IMG/VR virus record: IMGVR_UViG_3300032288_001132
Location: 1-29,705 of that record
DNA: 29,705 nucleotides
Source of the DNA: a virus
Strand: one strand, 5' to 3'
A program made the position numbers and the translations under genes. Below are positions 22,123-29,705 of this stretch, one piece after another. Below the pieces are notes generated by a model. That model was given only the letters and a program-made list of their open reading frames with translations. It did no database searches and was not told the origin of the DNA. How positions within the stretch are numbered: position 1 is the stretch's first letter; each line of letters opens with the position of its first letter.

Positions 22123-23604
22123 TTAAAGCTCGTTTTTAGTTAAACCTTGTTGTTTGTCAAAAACATTGAAAATAGTTCCGAAAGGATCGGTAGTTGCATT
22201 TTTACCAAGTAATCCTGCATCAGTAAATGTCAATATGAATTGTTGAGCATTAGCTTTTGCTGCGTTAGATGCAGCTGTTTGTGTTCCGTATGCATCTGTT
22301 TTTGTTGGGTATATCATGACATTTACACTTCCTTGACTTCCTTGAATAGTAGCCCATCCATTTCCTGCTTGGTCCCATATAAGATTAGTAGGTCTTCCGT
22401 TAACAACCTTACCACTTGGAGTTTTATATTGACCATCTTTAGGCTGCCAATTTTTATCTTTTGCAGCTTTATCAGTCCAAACCCAATCTATATTTTGTTT
22501 TGCAGCAGGGCTATCCTTATCTTCAAATTTCCAAAGATCATCTAATTTAATATATCTTCTTCCACCTTCATCTTTAATAGAAGCTGCTGCATCTGCCGTT
22601 TGAATAACACTGTCATCAACTGATATTGGAATAAATAAAGTGTCACCCTCTGGTTTTATACCTGTTAAATCTATAGCTTGGAATTGCTTGTTAGCATCTC
22701 CTGGAGTTATTGTTACAGTATTTCCTGTAGGTGTAGTTGGAGTACCTCCTGCATTATTGACATTAATAGTCATCGTGCCTTTTACTTGTACTCCCACATT
22801 AGCACGTAACGCGACAGCTGTTCTAACCTTATCGGCCAAATAATCATCGTAATCGGTGTATTGATCAAACTCAGCATCTGGGATTCCTTTATCTTTCTTA
22901 AAATTGAATAGCTTCTCCTCTAACTGACTTTCATTAGAGGTTTTAATTTTATCTATAATAGGCTGTATTTTATCTGAAGGTATTTCTTTTTTCAAATCAA
23001 TTTGCTTCATGTTTAAAGCTGCTGATTTTATTGCTGCAACTTCTGTGTCCAAAGGCACTCGACCAACCGTTTCATCTACAATTTTCCTATTATCAGGAGC
23101 CTTAGCAAGAAGCTCTTTATTCTCTCTGTAATCTGTAACAATTGCATCTACAGACGATGGATCTTTAGCTTTTCCAATCTGTTCAACATAAAATTTATAA
23201 GCGTCTTGGTCAGCTCCTTTAATACCTTCTATCTCATTAATATCTTGCTCATAACCCTTCATCTCATTAGAGAATTTATTAAGGCTAGCAATCTCTTCAG
23301 CAAAGGCCGATCCCTCTGGAGTAGTCGCGTCCCAAATAGGGATACCTGCCGCAGCCATCTTGCTATACGTATCACGGATTTGGTTCGCCTTATTCTCTAT
23401 GGCACCATTTAACACCCCTTCTGTAGTCCACGTAGGTTTTACAGCAAGAGCCGCATCGTTCTTAGTCTTTAAATCCTTTTTAGCCTGTACGCCTGCTTTT
23501 AGAGCAGCAGCTTTATTAGCCGCTTCAGCATCTATTTTACCTCCAAAATCAACAGGTTGATATACGTAAGGACTAGGTATTCTAGCGTTTGTTTCTAAAG
23601 CCAT
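22123..23604 (-). CDS. Putative internal virion protein, 493 aa (T7 gp15-like position)
   Basis: I do not recognise the family by sequence. The N-terminal half (about 20-280) is Ala/Lys/Glu-rich and helical with many heptad-like stretches; from about 283 the protein is beta-rich, with a Gly/Thr/Pro linker (GGTPTTPTGNTVTITPG), and the C-terminus is helical. No signal peptide or membrane span. The place between the small Gly/Ala/Gln-rich protein and the giant protein corresponds to T7 gene 15, whose product is part of the ejected tube. The start overlaps the previous stop by one base. It could also be a cargo-type protein as in crAss-like virions. Confidence 0.6.
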   Translation of the reverse strand: MALETNARIPSPYVYQPVDFGGKIDAEAANKAAALKAGVQAKKDLKTKNDAALAVKPTWTTEGVLNGAIENKANQIRDTYSKMAAAGIPIWDATTPEGSAFAEEIASLNKFSNEMKGYEQDINEIEGIKGADQDAYKFYVEQIGKAKDPSSVDAIVTDYRENKELLAKAPDNRKIVDETVGRVPLDTEVAAIKSAALNMKQIDLKKEIPSDKIQPIIDKIKTSNESQLEEKLFNFKKDKGIPDAEFDQYTDYDDYLADKVRTAVALRANVGVQVKGTMTINVNNAGGTPTTPTGNTVTITPGDANKQFQAIDLTGIKPEGDTLFIPISVDDSVIQTADAAASIKDEGGRRYIKLDDLWKFEDKDSPAAKQNIDWVWTDKAAKDKNWQPKDGQYKTPSGKVVNGRPTNLIWDQAGNGWATIQGSQGSVNVMIYPTKTDAYGTQTAASNAAKANAQQFILTFTDAGLLGKNATTDPFGTIFNVFDKQQGLTKNEL

Positions 23605-24296
23605 TATTTAACGTATTGTGGGTAAGCTGTTTTGTATAATTTATATGTAGCACTATCTGGAGATAAACCTGTTATCGCTTCTAAAACGTCAGCTTCTTTA
23701 AGACCTAAACCTCTAAGACTTACTGCCTGAGTAGTTAAATCTCCTACAGAGTTAGCTGCAATGGAAGAACCGATTGTTTCAAAACCAGAAGCAATTCCAC
23801 CACCTATATTTTCTGTTCCTTTATTTTGAAGATCTGATATTTGCTGTTGCTGACGTAGATATGGGGCTAATTTATTAGTTTCATAAGCCTTGTCTGCATA
23901 ACCTTGTAACCCACTAACTCCTTGCAAGTAGTTTTGGAGAAGACCTTGTTTAGTCATAGCTCCTTGGCCGATAATGTCAGCGTAAGTTTGATTTGCACCA
24001 GCATTAGCTTGAACTAAGGCTCCAAGACCTGCTGCTCCAGAAGGTGCCATATTAGCAATGTTCTGAGTGGTATTAGCCATGTTCTGATTAACAGCCTGCA
24101 ATTGTTGAGTCATTCCAGGAGCCTCACCTTGAGCAAGGTTTAATTGTCCTGCAACGCCTCTCTTAGCAAAATCAAAGTCATACGTAGGTTGAGGGCCAAG
24201 TTTCTTCTGAAGATCCTTAGCTTGTTTCTGTTGGTATAACCCGTATCCTATCTGACCTGCGGCCTGTATTGCTCCTAGTGCTGCTAAACTAATCAT
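23604..24296 (-). CDS. Putative internal virion/DNA pilot protein, 230 aa
   Basis: The N-terminus holds a hydrophobic Ala/Gly-rich helix (about 1-20, ISLAALGAIQAAGQIGYGLY), followed by a Gln-rich helical segment, a Gly/Ala/Asn/Gln-rich middle (about 60-110) and a second Gly/Ile/Ala-rich region (about 160-185). Such composition is typical of phage pilot and internal virion proteins (T7 gp14, P22 ejection proteins, microvirus H) that form a channel across the envelope. Gene order is the same as T7 11-12-14-15-16, which supports it. It is behind its own TAnnTTTG box, and its stop overlaps the next start by one base. No enzyme motif is visible. Confidence 0.6.
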   Translation of the reverse strand: MISLAALGAIQAAGQIGYGLYQQKQAKDLQKKLGPQPTYDFDFAKRGVAGQLNLAQGEAPGMTQQLQAVNQNMANTTQNIANMAPSGAAGLGALVQANAGANQTYADIIGQGAMTKQGLLQNYLQGVSGLQGYADKAYETNKLAPYLRQQQQISDLQNKGTENIGGGIASGFETIGSSIAANSVGDLTTQAVSLRGLGLKEADVLEAITGLSPDSATYKLYKTAYPQYVK

Positions 24297-24316
24297 GTTA
24301 GTATAAATTTAAAGTT

Positions 24317-24324
24317 CAAATATA
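24317..24324 (-). promoter_or_regulatory. TAnnTTTG -7 box upstream of the internal virion genes
   Basis: TATATTTG on the minus strand (24324 to 24317) is 20 bases before ATG 24296, in the 36-base gap after the tail hub gene. No TTG at the usual distance. It might give the ejection-protein genes separate control. Confidence 0.45.
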
Positions 24325-24332
24325 CAAAAAAA

Positions 24333-27300
24333 TTACTGTATTATCGGTTCTGATGCAGCGAAGTTAACACCTACGTTCATAAGTATCTTTTTGACGCTTG
24401 TATCAGAGTTTGTTAAAGTATGCTTTAAGACATATCCTCTAAGCTCTCTACCATTCATTCTCGCCTCTAGAGGAGAGGTAAATGCAGGATCGTTTAAGTC
24501 TCTGAAATATCTTGAGACGTAGTACCCTTCTTGATTCTTAAGTACTGCCGAAGGTATATTACTTGACATACCTAATGGATATGTCTGATTCGCAGGGACA
24601 GAAACCTCTACATAGAATGGGTAGTTAGCCTGTTGTAAGTGAGTGTAGAATCTTTTTACCACAGTTGGATTATCATTGAATATAAAGTCCAATTGTTGAG
24701 TTCTAGAAGTACCTAAGAAAGTTAATTCCGAACCAAAGTTTTCCTCATATAATTCACCAAATGTGAATATGTTTCCACCTCCTGTAGAATAAGCTCTGCT
24801 ACCTAATTGAGTGGCAAAAGACACGCCATGCTGAAGACGGGTAATCCATCTATTTCTCTCGTATGAATAAGAAACACCTTCTCCAGCAGCTTCTTCAAAA
24901 TCACTGTAGTAGTATAAAGTAACACCTGGACCTGTCTCATTGTCAAAACCTATTGGAGGATTAGATACTAACACCTGAGTAGATCCTGTTCCTGCATTAT
25001 ATGATACCGCGGATATCACAAAAGAACCATTGTTTTCAGGATTGCTCGATCCGTCTATAAAAATAGTATCACCTGAAGATAATACACTTGTATAATTGCC
25101 AACTAGGATTATCTCGTTTGGCTTAGTCATAGCAAAAACAGGTATCTCATTTTGAGTAGGAAGGTTGCTAGACACCTTATCGCTTACATAAAATGTATAC
25201 TCATTATTGTTACGGTTGATGTGAGACCATATGTTGGCATTATTATAACCTCCATATACGTTATTTATTCTTGCGGTTAAATCTCGAACCCCTTTAGAGA
25301 ATTTCTTATCCTGTTCACATATGTTAATAACTCCTCCTGCTGTCACCACTGCAAAAGCTGCGTTGTAGTAATCATAGAAGAATACATTATTCTCTATACG
25401 AGAAACAGATCCTGCGTGTATTGTACCGTAGTCATCATCGTGAGGGCGGATACCTGCAAATGTCTTGTCGGAAAGGATTACATTATTTGTTCCGTCACCA
25501 TTAAGAGCAAATGCCTTTTGGATATACACAGAGGTAATCTTCCTGTCTTGGAATGACTTTAATATATCACCTACTTGTATCAGTTTATTAATACCACCCT
25601 GCTCCTCTTTAAGAGCTACATTATTGAAGAACTCAACTCGGCTCAGACCGTTTATTTGAGTATTGTCAATAAATGCATTAGTATGATATATAGATGATTT
25701 TAAATGCTGTCTCTTAGCAAATGGAGAGTAAAGAGCAATACGTCCTTTATTATTCCAATTGGAAATGTAGTAATCAGAGTAGTGAGGATCTTCGCAAAAC
25801 CAAGCCCCTAGATTATCATTAGCATCTCCAATATTTTCTAAATCTCCTGTATACGCATATCCTGTTGCCATAATACGCTGACGGATATAAACGTCACCGC
25901 AATCGAGATTTAATTCAGCGTTAGTTATATTTAATACTTGATTTGTATCACCTCCATGTACACGATCTTCAGTATGAGGATTTAATATAGGAAACTCTAT
26001 ACCCGTCTCAAACCAAGGATCATTTTCACTTTGTTTTTTAGGAGTGTAAATCTCAATCTGAAAACCTCCACTCACTAAAGTCTTATTTGTATTCGTGCCT
26101 GTATACTGTAAATAATCACCAAGTAAATTAGAATCAAAGTAATTTACTGTAATCATTTCCTCTCCTTCAGGGCCTCCTGCTGGATCGTACAGCATAACAT
26201 TCAACTCTTGAATCTTGTTTATATTGTCTGTTACATATTCAGGGTAATAATGGTAGTTGTCATAATCCACAAAACCATTTAATACTTTAACTTGAAGTCC
26301 TGTTATATCTAAAGTTCCTGTTGGTGAATATACTGGACCTAGTGGAGAAAATATTACTCTTATATAAAATTTAATTTGATCTCCAGCTGTTAAAGTAGGA
26401 TTGTTTGTGTGATTATTCGTAGATATAATTAATGGGTTTGACGGATTGTTATAGGTGTTATTCATTCCAATTTGAGTAAATGCACCTCCATTAATTGTAA
26501 CTCCTACTTGCAATGAAGCTGAAGATGGATCAGCATAGGTGCCATCCCATGTAAATTCCACATTGCCTAGAAAATCAAAATTATAAACACCTGTAGAAGG
26601 CACTGTATATATACCTGTTATAGGATCGAAATCTGATCCAGGATCGTAAGCTTCTGTTAAATAAGTAGCTAAATCAAAAATGTAAGTATTTGTAACAACA
26701 AGTGATGTCGTTATAGAATTATTTCCATTTGCTAATAAAACATTATTACTTTCCTTTTCAAACAAAGCTCTTTTTCTAACAAAACGAACCAAATCTCCTT
26801 GTGATGGATTTTGATTTATTGAAGCTCCTACAAATTGGCCATTATCATCTGACTTATAATAATCTTCTAAAGTGAGAGATATTGTATTATCAGGATTGTA
26901 AATAACAGATTTAACGGAACGCTGTTGGAAATTAGCGATATTTGTAGATGGCTTATATAATATTTGATAATTTGTTGCCCACACAGGTGGTTGAAAATCA
27001 TTTGCTATTTCCAATAACATTTGAGTATAATAAGGCTGTCTATTAAACCCTAGATTGTTATTTAAATTGTTGTCAGATAAATCTGTATTAAAAGGGTTGT
27101 ATACTTCTCCTGCTGGAATTAATATGGCTGTTCCGTCACGATTCGCTCTGTCATAATATTGAATTGCAAATTCATGATTGGCACCTGTTTTAAAAGTTCT
27201 TACAGATTTGTTATTTCTAAGTATAGTAATCTTAGAGGTATAATTATTTGTATTTACTGCTGGAGGTGTTCCGCTAGGTATTGTTGATATTTGGTTTTCT

Positions 27301-28811
27301 GTTTGATTGAACCAAGTTTTGCCATTAAGTTGTAGCGTATCCCAAGTAATTAGATTTGATCCAATACTAATAGTATTAGCAGGTACAACAAGAGCATCTA
27401 TTCCATTTTCACCTAAGAAGTCAATTAATACGGTGTTTAGATAAGCTATTTTAGATAAATCTGTCGTGTACAATGTACCATCTATTTCTGGCACAACAAA
27501 ATATAAAGAAGGATCAGGAAGAGTGGTATTATTTAAATAAAACTCTAGATCCTTTAATTGTATGATAAGTATATCTCCAGGCTCAAATCTATATTTCACA
27601 AAGTCATCACCTCCGTAATTGCATAAGCTAATAATTTGCATTCTAGCTCCTGATATATAATGATTTATAAAATCAGCTAAAGGAGCTGTAAAGGCTGTGT
27701 CTTCTATTTCAATACGGTCAATAGTAAATTGAAAGTCACTTGTGCTAACTTGTATCTTATCATAACCCTCAACGTAATTTGCTATTGCAAACTCATTAGA
27801 TGGCAAGTATTCAATTGCCTTGGCTATTTGAGGGATTAAATCGTAGTTTCTCTCAGAGTTGCTTATTGCAGGTCCTGAAGTCTCGTTCTTAAAAGATACT
27901 GTAACATCATCGTTGTCAGCCCATCCCTCTTCTTCTTTGATAAACTCTTTGTATAAAAAGAACTCTCCTGTATTACCTATTCTGTATGCTACGCGAATTA
28001 AACGAGCAATAGAAGATCCTGTATTTAAAGTTACATTAATAGTGTTATCAACACTAGGATCAATATTTACAGTCTGAGAAATATACTCCCCACTTGGAGG
28101 AAGTGCCATAATTGATATTGGGGACCACGCAGATTCTTCGTTATCATCGTAGATATATTGGTAACGAAACTGAAATAATTTATTCTTTAAGTTATTTGCG
28201 GTCTCCGTAGTATCAGTAAAGTATACAGGTTCAGGAGAGAATAGAGGAGGGTGTTTGATCCAGTCTAAATTATCAAAAGTAATTTCAGAATATCCATTAG
28301 GATCTGTACCTCCCGATTCTGTGTATAAAATTGCCTTCTCAATGTTAATCTTTCGAGGAGGATTGAAATCATTTCCTTCGTAAGAGTTAAAGTAGTTATC
28401 TGTCCAATACAGTAAGTTGTTAACAACTGCTGCGTGATAAATAGGGTAATCTAATTTGAAATTAAGAATCTCACTCTCTAATATTTTTGTGTACGACAAG
28501 TCTTGGGTGCTATATCTCCAGATCGTATGATTATTCAAATCATTCCAAACAAAAAGAATTAAGTTTCCACTTGTACTTGCTTCTTTACCTTCAGTATCCT
28601 CACAGGCACCGATAACAATATTAATTCCAATAGGTAAATTGTTATTGGTTCTTAATAAGTTACCAGTCATTGACTGTAAAGCCCCCTCATCAGAACTATT
28701 AATACCGTAGTTTCTAGAGTAAAAGGCATCTCTAAAATCTGTATTAGGTATTAAGCGGTCCTCGTCATCGGTATTTATACCTCCGTAAAAAAAGTTTGAC
28801 TGTGAGTACAT
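24333..28811 (-). CDS. Tail hub/nozzle-like protein ("stabilization" type), 1492 aa
   Basis: The opening NFFYGGINTDDEDRLIPNTDFRDAFYSRNYGI resembles the start of podovirus tail hub or DNA-stabilization proteins (P22 gp10, T7 gp12 and the muzzle-type protein of crAss-like phages), which close the portal and guide ejection. The length is closest to the large muzzle type. The rest is almost wholly beta-rich, with many Asn, Tyr, Thr and Gly residues and repeated strand patterns, as in beta-propeller-like hubs; several segments have large insertions, such as a jelly-roll-like piece about 700-820 (GIYTVPSTGVYNFDF). No coiled coil or membrane span. It follows the adaptor-like gene by three bases. Family assignment rests on N-terminus, size, composition and order. 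Confidence 0.7.
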   Translation of the reverse strand: MYSQSNFFYGGINTDDEDRLIPNTDFRDAFYSRNYGINSSDEGALQSMTGNLLRTNNNLPIGINIVIGACEDTEGKEASTSGNLILFVWNDLNNHTIWRYSTQDLSYTKILESEILNFKLDYPIYHAAVVNNLLYWTDNYFNSYEGNDFNPPRKINIEKAILYTESGGTDPNGYSEITFDNLDWIKHPPLFSPEPVYFTDTTETANNLKNKLFQFRYQYIYDDNEESAWSPISIMALPPSGEYISQTVNIDPSVDNTINVTLNTGSSIARLIRVAYRIGNTGEFFLYKEFIKEEEGWADNDDVTVSFKNETSGPAISNSERNYDLIPQIAKAIEYLPSNEFAIANYVEGYDKIQVSTSDFQFTIDRIEIEDTAFTAPLADFINHYISGARMQIISLCNYGGDDFVKYRFEPGDILIIQLKDLEFYLNNTTLPDPSLYFVVPEIDGTLYTTDLSKIAYLNTVLIDFLGENGIDALVVPANTISIGSNLITWDTLQLNGKTWFNQTENQISTIPSGTPPAVNTNNYTSKITILRNNKSVRTFKTGANHEFAIQYYDRANRDGTAILIPAGEVYNPFNTDLSDNNLNNNLGFNRQPYYTQMLLEIANDFQPPVWATNYQILYKPSTNIANFQQRSVKSVIYNPDNTISLTLEDYYKSDDNGQFVGASINQNPSQGDLVRFVRKRALFEKESNNVLLANGNNSITTSLVVTNTYIFDLATYLTEAYDPGSDFDPITGIYTVPSTGVYNFDFLGNVEFTWDGTYADPSSASLQVGVTINGGAFTQIGMNNTYNNPSNPLIISTNNHTNNPTLTAGDQIKFYIRVIFSPLGPVYSPTGTLDITGLQVKVLNGFVDYDNYHYYPEYVTDNINKIQELNVMLYDPAGGPEGEEMITVNYFDSNLLGDYLQYTGTNTNKTLVSGGFQIEIYTPKKQSENDPWFETGIEFPILNPHTEDRVHGGDTNQVLNITNAELNLDCGDVYIRQRIMATGYAYTGDLENIGDANDNLGAWFCEDPHYSDYYISNWNNKGRIALYSPFAKRQHLKSSIYHTNAFIDNTQINGLSRVEFFNNVALKEEQGGINKLIQVGDILKSFQDRKITSVYIQKAFALNGDGTNNVILSDKTFAGIRPHDDDYGTIHAGSVSRIENNVFFYDYYNAAFAVVTAGGVINICEQDKKFSKGVRDLTARINNVYGGYNNANIWSHINRNNNEYTFYVSDKVSSNLPTQNEIPVFAMTKPNEIILVGNYTSVLSSGDTIFIDGSSNPENNGSFVISAVSYNAGTGSTQVLVSNPPIGFDNETGPGVTLYYYSDFEEAAGEGVSYSYERNRWITRLQHGVSFATQLGSRAYSTGGGNIFTFGELYEENFGSELTFLGTSRTQQLDFIFNDNPTVVKRFYTHLQQANYPFYVEVSVPANQTYPLGMSSNIPSAVLKNQEGYYVSRYFRDLNDPAFTSPLEARMNGRELRGYVLKHTLTNSDTSVKKILMNVGVNFAASEPIIQ

Positions 28812-28814
28812 ATC

Positions 28815-29558
28815 TTATCGTAGTTTTAATCCAGGAGCTGAGTAGTATGCGTCAAGTAATTCATCGATAGTATTACCTTGAGACATCGCTGCATCTGCCA
28901 TAGATTCCGTATAAATTCTCTCTCTGTTCTGAGCATTCACAGGATACTTCTGTGGTTCGAACTCAGCTAATTGCCAAATGATGTAGTTTCTCATTGGCTC
29001 AATATAATAGTGAGGGACAAGAGTTTGAGAGTTAATATCTGCACCTGTGCTTAAATACTCTAAAACAATTTTACCACCTCGAATATCATTACTTAATTGT
29101 ATAAAAGTATTTGTCGGATCTACTCTGTAGTAAGCCTGATTAAATCCACCGCCTGCTGCAAAGAGAGCAGGGAAGTAAACACCGTTCCATGAGTGGTCAA
29201 TGAAGTACACTCCTGTTTGAATATCTGTTGCACTTGCCTGAGGAATGCTATCGCAAGCCTGCATATCTGTAGGTAGGGACATATTTGGATCCAATCCTAA
29301 AGTCCACAAGCGGCCACCGTAATCAAGGGCAATCTTTGTGTATCTCATGATGTCAGGAGGAAGGGCAACTTGATTAACCGAGTTAATATCTAAGTGTGCC
29401 ACCTTAAGGCAAGGGAATGCTGTGGTTCCTCTAACAACCTCACTCATCCATTCTATACCGATCTGTTCTAAGCGAGGGATCTCAGTAGCCTGTCCCTTAA
29501 CACGGTTAAGTGCTGACTGAATTACGTATTCTATATTTTTTACAGGAGTACCTTCCAT
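28815..29558 (-). CDS. Head-tail adaptor/tail ring protein, 247 aa
   Basis: The N-terminal helix (about 7-20), PRLEQIGIEWMSEVV, PDIMRYTKIALDYGGRLWTLG, the short beta segment with RGGKIVLEYLSTGADIN (about 159-175) and the helical PHYYIEPMRNYIIWQLAEFEP fit the gp4/gp11-type tail adaptors of podoviruses, which bind the portal ring and the hub. In P22 and T7 this gene directly precedes the hub gene, as here (three bases apart). The ATG overlaps the stop of the gene before it by one base. Family assignment is by pattern and order; a crAss-like tail ring protein is an equal description. Confidence 0.65.
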   Translation of the reverse strand: MEGTPVKNIEYVIQSALNRVKGQATEIPRLEQIGIEWMSEVVRGTTAFPCLKVAHLDINSVNQVALPPDIMRYTKIALDYGGRLWTLGLDPNMSLPTDMQACDSIPQASATDIQTGVYFIDHSWNGVYFPALFAAGGGFNQAYYRVDPTNTFIQLSNDIRGGKIVLEYLSTGADINSQTLVPHYYIEPMRNYIIWQLAEFEPQKYPVNAQNRERIYTESMADAAMSQGNTIDELLDAYYSAPGLKLR

Positions 29559-29705
29559 TATTGAGCGTAATTAGTTTGTTTAGGCGTATTGTCTTGACTC
29601 GTGTTATTTACAACTTCCTGAGGTCTTGTATCTGTAGCACGAACTAATTCAATCACGCGAGTTAAAATAGCAGAGATAGAGCTAGGCATTACAGCTTCTT
29701 CACTA
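29558..29705 (-). CDS. C-terminal end of an unknown virion-region gene (partial)
   Basis: An open minus-strand frame runs in from the right edge and ends with TAA at 29560-29558, sharing one base with the adaptor start (TAATG). The visible 48 residues include a helical, hydrophobic-patterned segment (SSISAILTRVIELVRAT) and a Gln/Asn/Thr-rich C-terminus ending in TNYAQ. The protein continues beyond the window, and by position could be a small virion protein. Nothing more can be claimed. Confidence 0.7.
   Translation of the reverse strand, partial: SEEAVMPSSISAILTRVIELVRATDTRPQEVVNNTSQDNTPKQTNYAQ

Overview
The window looks like part of the genome of a tailed, probably short-tailed (podovirus-like) phage of a Bacteroidota host. 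Three things support the host: most start codons lack a Shine-Dalgarno sequence and have A/T-rich upstream DNA; two promoters match the Bacteroidota form TTG-N21-TAnnTTTG; and several more TAnnTTTG boxes sit in front of genes. The gene set and order resemble T7-type or crAss-like phages. That lineage is my inference; no terminase, portal, capsid or polymerase gene lies inside the window.

Left arm (about 1-4017, plus strand). Tightly packed small genes: the 3' end of an unknown gene, a 95-residue unknown, a 73-residue protein with an LTKREYFA motif, a Cys-pair protein, a RecT-type annealing protein and a YqaJ-type exonuclease (together a recombination module), an unknown, two overlapping membrane-associated coiled-coil proteins that look like a spanin pair, a GroES-like co-chaperonin and another unknown. 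A full promoter precedes the 73-residue gene.

Junction (about 4018-6045). The two arms converge at a 9-bp perfect hairpin. Beyond it, on the minus strand, are an AT-rich putative homing endonuclease (Myb/SANT-like, NUMOD3-like, PD-(D/E)XK, zinc-finger-like C-terminus), a small very basic protein and a putative HNH/NinG-like nuclease. The last has its own full promoter and an imperfect hairpin in its leader.

Right arm (about 6046-29705, minus strand, read from right to left). This is a nearly gapless late operon: the end of an unknown gene, a connector/adaptor-like tail protein, a 1492-residue tail hub or nozzle-like protein, a small Gly/Ala/Gln-rich protein, a 493-residue protein and a 3481-residue giant protein. 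The order matches T7 genes 11-12-14-15-16, so the last three are probably ejected internal virion proteins; the giant one looks like a phage polyvalent protein. Then come a ferritin with all five ferroxidase ligands, an M15 peptidase endolysin, two small membrane proteins (XhlA-like and holin-like), an unknown, a tail fibre, a fibre-tip protein with five BspA/DUF285-like repeats, and a small tail-associated protein.

Together the left arm prepares DNA recombination and folding, and the right arm builds the tail, ejection apparatus and fibres and lyses the cell. The most unusual contents are the ferritin co-transcribed with the endolysin, the GroES-like protein, the giant polyvalent protein, and a group of genes whose TAnnTTTG box lies only 3-5 bases before the ATG, which predicts leaderless mRNAs.
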